A DNA stretch of 64,000 nt from Siphonodentalium dalli (Eukaryota > Mollusca > Scaphopoda > Gadilida > Siphonodentaliidae). Position numbers and translations under genes: made by a program. Within the stretch, counting starts at the first letter, position 1, and each line of letters opens with the position of its first letter. Below are positions 56,795 to 64,000 of the stretch, piece by piece. Under the pieces are notes generated by a model. The model ran no database searches. It was not told the origin of the DNA and saw nothing but the letters and a program-made list of their open reading frames with translations. The stretch is taken from assembly GCA_032622095.1 (NCBI GenBank), contig CP136061.1, positions 123,268,754 to 123,332,753 of the forward strand. Reading direction: 5' to 3'.

Positions 56795-57625
56795 AACTGT
56801 TACACCGGTAATGTGTCATTTGATCATAGTGTATTTGAACATTTTATATATGTTGATTTATATTTGTATATTATATATAGTGCATGCACAGGTTTGTGTT
56901 GCACAATGAACAATTAGAATGAATTTCCGAACATTCGAGCTGCTGGTTTCGGAAAGCAGGTTTCCATCGTTTTTCCCAAAGAGGTTTTTTGGTAGTTTTT
57001 CCTGACTGCCTACGCAGACAAAGTAGGATGTAATTAACCTGTATGTGAACACGTGCCTGTCCCTTAACTTGTAAGCATGTATACCAATAAATGCTGACGT
57101 CATCTCTGGCGCTGCTTGAGAGCAATGATAGTGCTATCATTATTGGAGAATTGAGAATACCGTCATTTAGCAGCGAAGAGGTTAACTGTTGTCGTAAATG
57201 TTGACACTACAATTCTAGCGTTAATGCAGGCCTTTGTAAGCCTAGCAAATGAACATACAAGGTCTGGATAGTTGTGATGGGACTTGAATGGCCTTGATTA
57301 CAGGTTCGTGGGGTAGACCAGCAATCTCACTTATGGTGTAAATTTGTTTTTCAGACATACTAGTACTATACGTATATTCTATATATTGTCACTACTCGCC
57401 AAACACAGAATTGATTCTGGTCTCAATTTACCGTATTTACAGAAATCGTTTTTTTGTTAAACAGATGTCCTTTGTCCAAGTAATGCTTCCTGCTCTGTCA
57501 TTCAAATACTGCCGACAACTGGCCTTGAATGACCTTGATTTTCAGAAATGTCATTAGTTTTGACCTGTGGTAACCATGACTTTGTAAATTATTGTGCGCC
57601 TGTTGAAATAACTATTATATTATTT
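56795..57625. other. intergenic, no gene seen
   Basis: No repeat recognised; the short open frames overlap on the minus strand without domains. Confidence 0.4.
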
Positions 57626-57629
57626 AATC

Positions 57630-58440
57630 AGTCTGTCTGGCTGGCCATCCCGTCTCTCAACATTTTTATTTTCGGATGATATCTCATCTGTCAACATTTT
57701 TGATTTCTAAATGTTGACTTTGGCATTCGCTTTTCGATTGACTCAAAACTTGGTATGGAGTTTAATCAAAGAGAACACAAGTTAAGTTTGAATATGGGGT
57801 CATATTTTGCATGAGTTATAGCTCTTGTTGAAATTAAAATACGCCACCTTGTTTCCGGATAACTTTTGTTGTATTTGTATTGGTATGTGGTTTACTCACA
57901 AGAAAACAGGTCAAGTTCCAATATGGGGTCAGACAGACAAATTTTGCTTGAGTTAGAGATATTGTAGTTCCCAGAAAAAAAAAAATCCAGGGACTATAGA
58001 AATGAATTGCCATCCATTCGTGTGTCTGTCCGACCAAAATGTTTGTTGTCCGCATGTTAAATTGAATATTATTTGACAGATTTATGAAACTTGGAATATG
58101 GCATTCTTATGAGAAAGTCCCGATCATGAACGAATTTGGGTCCAGTCCGTCCATTTCTGATGGAGTTATGTCCCTTTATGACTTAGAATTTGCTGATCAT
58201 TTTGTTGTCTGGATGATGACTTGAATAATATTTTACAGAATATTGTGAAACTCGGTATATGATCTTCATATGAGAAAGGTCTGGTTAATTTCAAATTTGG
58301 GTCTGGTCTGACCATATCTGACTAGAGTTACATGCTCCTTTTCAACTTAGAATTTTCTGATTATTTTTTATGTTTTCTATTACCGTTATGAGCAAACAGC
58401 GGGCATAATAAGCCTTGCTCTAGAGCTGCACTTATATTTA
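57630..58440 (+). repeat. GTCCGTC-class repeat with ~170-190 bp units
   Basis: TTTTCGGATGATATC, TTCCGGATAACTTTTG and GTCTGGATGATGACTTG start successive units. Each continues with a GAAACTTGG-type phrase, AGGTCAAGTT-type phrase and GAGTTA..TCCTTT. Tail is AACAGCGGGCATAATAAGCC. Confidence 0.65.
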
Positions 58441-58489
58441 ATGTGGCTGCTGTTACCATTTTTATCCGTTTCAGATGAAACCTTTTTAT

Positions 58490-59251
58490 ATGCCTGTTTT
58501 TAAAAAAATGGGACATATTATGTTAGGCCAAAGTAAAAAGATACTATGTTTCCGCACATCGACCGACCCTAAAAATAACTGCCGACCCTAATCTTTTTAT
58601 TGATATTTTGAGAAAGAGCCGAATTTTTTTTTGTTTACTGTTTTTCACCACCAATGCACATACATAATGATGTTCATTAGTGTGCAAAACACATGGTTTC
58701 TACATATCCCTGTGTAAAGTGACCATAAAGTGACCGCTGGACCTCAAAAGTTAAAACTTCATGGATTCATGGACTGATGGGCATGATTTTGCAATTTTAA
58801 TTTCCTGAGAGTGGATCTCAGGCCTGCTTTAAGCCTTGTTTGGGAACTATCAACAGACATGCTGGATGTGTATCAGTATATATATAGGGGTTATCACCAC
58901 ACATGGTAGGGATATAGCTACTGTTTCCAAAAACCAGGCATGCTAGGTTGGATGTACATGTACAGAAAATGGGATGTAGTCATCACAATACAAGTACCGG
59001 TGTAATGGCGGTATGAGTAAAATTCTCATAAAACGTTAGTGACATCAATTTCATTCCAAGTACATTGTAATATAGTCAAAATTAAGAAAATGCGGTATGT
59101 GAATAACAAATCACACACATAAACCAAGTTTGATCTTTTATTCAATCTTGATGTATATTTCCACTGTGTTGTTCAAGTAATACTTTCCCCACAACATGAG
59201 TTGGCATTTTATGTCACTTCGGTTGAGGTAGTTCAATATTTCTTCAGCTGG

Positions 59252-59292
<41 letters not shown>

Positions 59293-59690
59293 ACCTACCT
59301 ACCTGTACCTACCCTAATTTTTTCACACCGTTAGCAGAAACATACTATCTTCTTTTGTTTTGGCCTTATTGGTCCGTCTATCCGTTTTTGGATTCCAGAT
59401 GATAACTTTAGATAGTCACAATTGAATGGAATGAAATTTGGTACATGGGTTTACTGGCACAAAATACAGGTCAAGTTCAAATTAGGGTTCCACCAGAGCC
59501 CTTTTTGTTGGAATTTGCACTCATTTTCCTTTCCAGATGATAACTTTAGTAAGTCTGAACTGAATAGAAGGAAATTTGGTATGTAAGTATACTAGCCCAA
59601 AATACAGGTCAAGTTCAAATATGGGTTTTGCCTGCCAATTTTGACCAGAGTTATGGCCCTTTATTGGAATTACAATGGGCAATGTCCTTA
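58490..59690 (+). repeat. GTCCGTC-class repeat split by a TTA insertion
   Basis: Head TATATGCCTGTTTTTAAAAA/ATGGGACATATTATG at 58490-58525. It continues at 59369 (TTGGTCCGTCTATCCG) with two units (GATGATAACTTTAG at 59398 and 59535). Confidence 0.7.
58526..59365. mobile_element. 840 bp Harbinger-like TIR element
   Basis: TTA at 58523-58525 and 59366-59368. Left GGCCAAAGTAAAAAGATACT, right (inward) GGCCAAAACAAAAGAAGATA, both leading to ATGTTTC(C/T)GC. Removing it joins TATTATG to TTATTGGTCCGTC, as in the uninterrupted copy near 15402. Contains a 34-base A tract (59254-59287), CCTACCTACCTACC and GACCCTAA phrases. No coding sequence. Confidence 0.75.
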
Positions 59691-60373
59691 CATATCGCTC
59701 CCACGTAAAAATTACGACATTTTAGAATTAACGATACAGCATTTTAGAACACAAATTTCCCTAAAAATACAGCGATAATGACATTTATATAGCAGATACG
59801 TCATTTTAGATCACAAATTTCCATTAAAAAAAACAGCGATAAATAAATACACTTGAAATATTGACAATGTTGTTGTCTGTTGAACTTAAGTAATCGAACC
59901 CATAGATTCCGAACAATACAAAGTTTCGTGCCACAATGGCAGGTACAACCTTTTAGAAGCCCACCGACGATATATACTTTAATATCTGTCAGTTTGGTCT
60001 AAACGAGCAAATTTTTTAACTATTATCCATTCACACCAGATAGATATTATATACCTGTAGACCACATAAAAGGACCAACAAGCAACTATTTGATTGAGAA
60101 TTGACAATTGCATGGGTGGAGTATCAGCGAGTTGGGAAATGGGACCAACCAACCCAGGGACAACCCGCAGAACACAGTCAATCTTTAACTGGTTTGGGGG
60201 GTGTTTTTTTCTCCCATTTTCGATTTCCAGTCGATGATTACTGATTCTTAGTCTTGGGATTAGAATTCCTGCTTTGACAGAGTGTGTATTGGCAATGTAT
60301 GGTTCAATTTTCTACTTTGCTTTGAATAATGAGCTTGTTCTTATTTTATTTCCACCAATCCTATTAGGCATTT
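59690..60373. other. intergenic with a short duplication
   Basis: CATTTTAGA..CACAAATTTCC and ACAGCGATAA occur twice at about 59720-59840. No gene. Confidence 0.45.
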
Positions 60374-61512
60374 TATTTGTTATACGCCTGTTTGAAAAAA
60401 CGGTCGTATTATGTAAATGGGTTGTCCGTCGTCTGTCTGTCGTCCGTCCGTCCGCTTTTGGTTTCCGGATGATAACTTTAGATTGAATCAAGTGAACTGA
60501 ACCAAATTTGGTATATTAGTTTACCACCCCAAAATACAGATCAAGTTCGAATATGGGTTTTCGTCCACATGATTTTGACTGAGTCATGCCCCTTTTTGTC
60601 CGCCGACCCAACGGGTTCGGAGGACTATTATAATCAGCCTGTGCGTGTGTGCGTCCGTCCGAGGTTTCCGGATCATAACTTTAGTTAGAGTGAACCAAAT
60701 TAAATTAAATTTGGTATGTGGGTTTACTAGTAGAAAAGACCGGTCAAGTTCGAATTCTGGTTCCGTCCGCCAATTTTCACCAGAGTCATGCCCCCTTTTC
60801 GACTTAGAATTTGACCGTCTGTTAACATTTTTGGTTTCCGACCGATAACTCCAGTTTGGATTATTTGATCTGAACCAAAGTTGGTATGTGTCTTTCTCCC
60901 AGCAAAACACATGTCAAGTTCGAAGTCGGGTTCCGCCCGCCAATTTTCACCAGAGTTATGTCCCTTTTTTACTTAGATTTTTTGCCAATTTGAGGTTTCC
61001 GGATGATAACTTTAGTAAATGTGTACTGAATGAAATTAAATTTGGTATGTAGGTTTACTAGCACTAAAGAGAGGTTTTTATGCGCAAACAACGGTCGTAT
61101 CAAGCCAACACTTAGAGGCGGACATGAGGTCTACCGACCTTTTATTCGACTTAGATTTTACCTGATTTGTGGTTTCCAGATGATAACTTTAGATTGAATC
61201 AAGTGAACTGAACCAAATTTTGTATATTAGTTTACCACCCCAAAATACAGATCAAGTTCGAATATGGGTTTCGTCCACATGATTTTGACTGAGTTATGCC
61301 CCTTTTTCGACTTAGATTTTACCTGATATGCAGTTTCCAGATGATAACTTTAGATTGAATCGAGTGAACTGAACCAAATTTGGTATACAGATCAAGATCA
61401 AATATTACTTCGTCTTAAGTTAAAGGTTTCAAACAAATCAATTAAACCTTGCCCCAGTCTACTCCAGAAACGGGCATATTATGCCACGCCCTGACTGCGT
61501 GCTCTTTTTATT
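60374..61512 (+). repeat. longest TATACGCC...GTCCGTCCGTCCG repeat, about six units
   Basis: Head TATACGCCTGTTTGAAAAAA / CGGTCGTATTATG, then GTCCGTCGTCTGTCTGTCGT. GATGATAACTTTAG-type unit starts are near 60468, 60670, 60838, 61004, 61178 and 61337. A second, smaller head (CCGACCCAACGGGTTCGG, 60602) and a tail piece (61077-61130) are nested. Tail GAAACGGGCATATTATGCCA. Confidence 0.75.
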
Positions 61513-61570
61513 ACTTGGTTTGCAGATTTTTTTTTTAGCTCAAAGGCAGGGGAAGTGGGAGAAAAAAAAA

Positions 61571-63338
61571 TGTAGGGAGTTACAATTATTCCGCGAAAAT
61601 GTGCGCTTAAGCTTCAGGTTACACTGGTGTAAATATGGTTCGGAGTGACATCTAGTGGATGCAGGAGGAATATATATGAGAGAATAAAATAGACACTGGG
61701 TCCTGATTGGTCAATATAGCCTTGTGTGCTTTTTACTTTAAAAAATCATCACACCTCTTCCCTATGATTTCCCATAGGTAAAATTGCCATTGGCACAGGA
61801 ATTAACCCTTTGCAGTGAAGTTTGAATTTTGTGGTATGATCTAAAATATGACATTATTTTTTAGTGCGGTTCTGACACTAGTTACGAAAACACAAGATTT
61901 AAAGGTGAATTCCCTGCTAGACAGACATGAATTTTTTGCATTAAAAGTTTCTGCAAATGTCAGTATTTTAGATTTAAAGAAAATTTTGGACCTAGGATTT
62001 ATATTGTAAACAGTATACGCTAAAACGTTTGCACTGAGGCCTATGGAAAACATGTACACCAGTGTAACCTAAAGGGCAAAAATTATCTTTTTTTTGCATT
62101 AATGATTCCTGGGAGTCACTTTAAAGTGTTTTAATGCATTTTTCACAGCCTGATCTTTCAGTCCACTGAATATCTCATGAATGGTGTGGATATTCTTGCT
62201 GCTGATGTCTTCTTTCACTTACATCAGCCAAAAAAGAGTAAGGTATTTTCAGAATTTTTCAAGGTGGTAATAGTCGCATGATGATGCAAATGACCCATAA
62301 CATGAGCAAGTTAATGACACACATATCAATTATTATAAGTAGCTAATTAAACAAGTATTTTGGATTTTATAGCCAGTGATATACAGATATACATGTATAT
62401 CATAAAAGTGTGTCATTTCCACTGGTAGGTATGGCCATTTGAAGGTTAGTAGCACTAAAACGTGGACACATAAGAAAATGCTTCAGTACTATGAAGAGAG
62501 CATATCTTTGTTCAACTAATTTAATATACACCAACATCAGGTTATCTTGGGTCACCCTTGCAGACCTGAAAATGTCATATTTTAGTTTTTCATATGCTTG
62601 TAAAGCCATGTGCTTGATGCTCAGCTGATCAGATCTGGACTCAGTGACCTCACATCACCAGAAGTTCTCTCATTGAAAGAATCTTGTACAGTCTTCCATA
62701 GCTGATCCAAGTTTGCAACACCAGACCCCAAAAACTGTGAAAATGGAGCCTGAACATGACTTGTGGTGGAAAATTATGCTCTTTTGATGAATAATGTGTT
62801 ATTAAAGGGGGGTGGGATTAAATTGTGTGTAATGAATAAAGAACCACATAAGTGATTTTGTTTTTGAACACATTTTTTCCATTGAGGGGTAAGTCTGAAG
62901 AAATGTAGGGAGTTACAATTATTCCGCGAAAAAGCGCGCTAAACCTTTAGATAACACTGGTGTAAATATGGTTCGGAGTGACATCTGGCGGATGCGGGAG
63001 GAATATATAGGAGAGATAAAATAGACACTGGGCCCTGATTGGTCAATAGCCTTGAGTGCTTTTTACTTTAAAAAATCATCACACCTCTTCCCTATGATTT
63101 CCCATAGGTAAAATTGCCATTGCCACAGGAATTAACCTTTTGTAGTGAAGTTTGAATTTTGTGGTGTGATCTAAAATATGACATTATTTTTTAGTGCGGT
63201 TCTGACACTAGTTATGATAACACAAGATTTAAAGGCGAATTCCCTGCTAGACGGACATGAATTTTTTGCATAAAAATTTCTGCAAATGTCAATCTTTCAG
63301 ATATAAAGAAAATTTTGGACATTTACACCAGTGTAACC
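61571..63338. mobile_element. second composite GGTTACAC element
   Basis: End unit 61617-62069, middle 62070-62949, end unit 62950-63338 (internally deleted near its right end). ATGTAGGGAGTTACAATTAT precedes both end units (61570, 62904), so the repeat unit here is about 1.33 kb in tandem rather than a simple element with two ends. Confidence 0.7.
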
Positions 63339-63710
63339 TTTATCTAGTTCCTGTAAACAGTAGAACAGATATATTTAGAGTAGTCTATCTTTGACAAGAA
63401 CTTTGCAGTCAGTAAGCTGCAGAATGTTGAGTCTTCTCCCTCTGAAATTGAATAACAAGACTCGACTTGTTGCTGCTCATTTATATAGAGTGGTCTCTCT
63501 TAGTTTGAGATTGCTCTGCATGTCAGTTTCAAATTTTACAGTTCTCTCCCTTCCCCTGGTTTGATCTAATGATTGGTTATTTTGACAAACCAATTGCACA
63601 CAAGATATTGGATGTCATTATTTATTTCAATTCATGACACACTGTTTCCACTCTTTACATGGATTAAGAACAAGGTCCGCGTTGGATCACAACTTACTTT
63701 TGCCAATTAA

Positions 63711-63852
63711 AGACATATTATTTACTTGTTGAGGTGCGCGAAACTGATAAGTAACTATTCAGGCACTACGACAACTGGAGGAATGTAACATTCTACTAAC
63801 ATCGCCGAAAATTTGAAGCAAATCGACCATACCACTCCACAGAAAACATTGT
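63711..63852 (+). mobile_element. second copy of the TTAA-bounded AGACATATTA element, truncated
   Basis: TTAA at 63707-63710. Matches 20752-20900 in order (GGCACTA, CAACTGGAGGA, ACCACTCCA). It breaks where family F begins. Confidence 0.65.
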
Positions 63853-64000
63853 CAGCAAATAGTGTCTATCATTTGCAGAATGAGGTCCCCAGAGGGTGAA
63901 TTTAGTGATGCTATCCCGCACAGTGGGCTAGCATCACTAAATTCACCCTCTGGGGGAGAGCTCATTCTGCTTTGGCCTCATCTTATTATCCCCTAATTTG
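63853..64000. mobile_element. foldback family F, copy 3, cut by the window end
   Basis: GCAAATAGTGTCTATCATTTGC then AGAATGAGGTCCCCAGAGGG with its inner palindrome, and TTATCCCCTAATTTG as in copy 2 at 22240-22255 (complement). Confidence 0.7.

Overview
The window is eukaryotic nuclear DNA. Coding sequence is split by introns with consensus GT/AG junctions, and about 95 percent of the window is non-coding and repeat-dominated. I think it comes from a marine invertebrate, most likely a mollusc or another lophotrochozoan. The evidence is the abundance of repeats carrying gtccgtccgtcc heads, and of elements built from 155-200 bp internal tandem units, an architecture familiar from bivalve repeats of the pearl/DTC84 type. 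The species cannot be fixed from the sequence alone. A run of exactly 100 N (55946-56045) is an assembly gap.

Three genes can be supported. (1) A plus-strand RNA exonuclease of the REXO4 type has six exons between 9416 and 16077; its 5' exons were not found. (2) A minus-strand, apparently single-exon, membrane-anchored cupin protein lies at 30428-30943, with a polyadenylation signal just after its stop. (3) A minus-strand secreted PAN/apple plus C-type lectin protein has exons at 47815-48151, 44454-44670 and 43125-43390. The phase of its last junction does not close as I read it. The genes do not form an obvious pathway.

Layout: 1-3435 is a higher-order tandem array inside a mobile-element-like frame. 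3440-8025 holds four more dispersed repeats. 8025-16600 is the REXO4 locus, whose introns carry a Tc1/mariner-type MITE, a piggyBac-type MITE and a Harbinger-like element. 16600-24080 is intergenic with dense MITEs and foldback elements, including an insertion exactly at a TTAA inside a MITE. 24250-30167 is one 5.9 kb element with arms of more than 1.1 kb, no visible transposase and 13 degenerate ~190 bp units. 30268-32700 is the cupin locus. 32699-37547 is a composite GGTTACAC element carrying a 3.05 kb insertion. 38360-39257 is a short inverted-repeat element holding eleven copies of a 20 bp palindrome. 39331-42645 is three tandem copies and one inverted copy of a 746 bp repeat. 43125-48151 is the lectin gene. 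48540-64000 is mixed repeats, including a perfect 124 bp palindrome with a 9 bp target duplication and a 840 bp element with a TTA duplication.

The most informative material is the layered repeat architecture. Several insertions can be proved base by base, because an uninterrupted relative lies elsewhere in the window.
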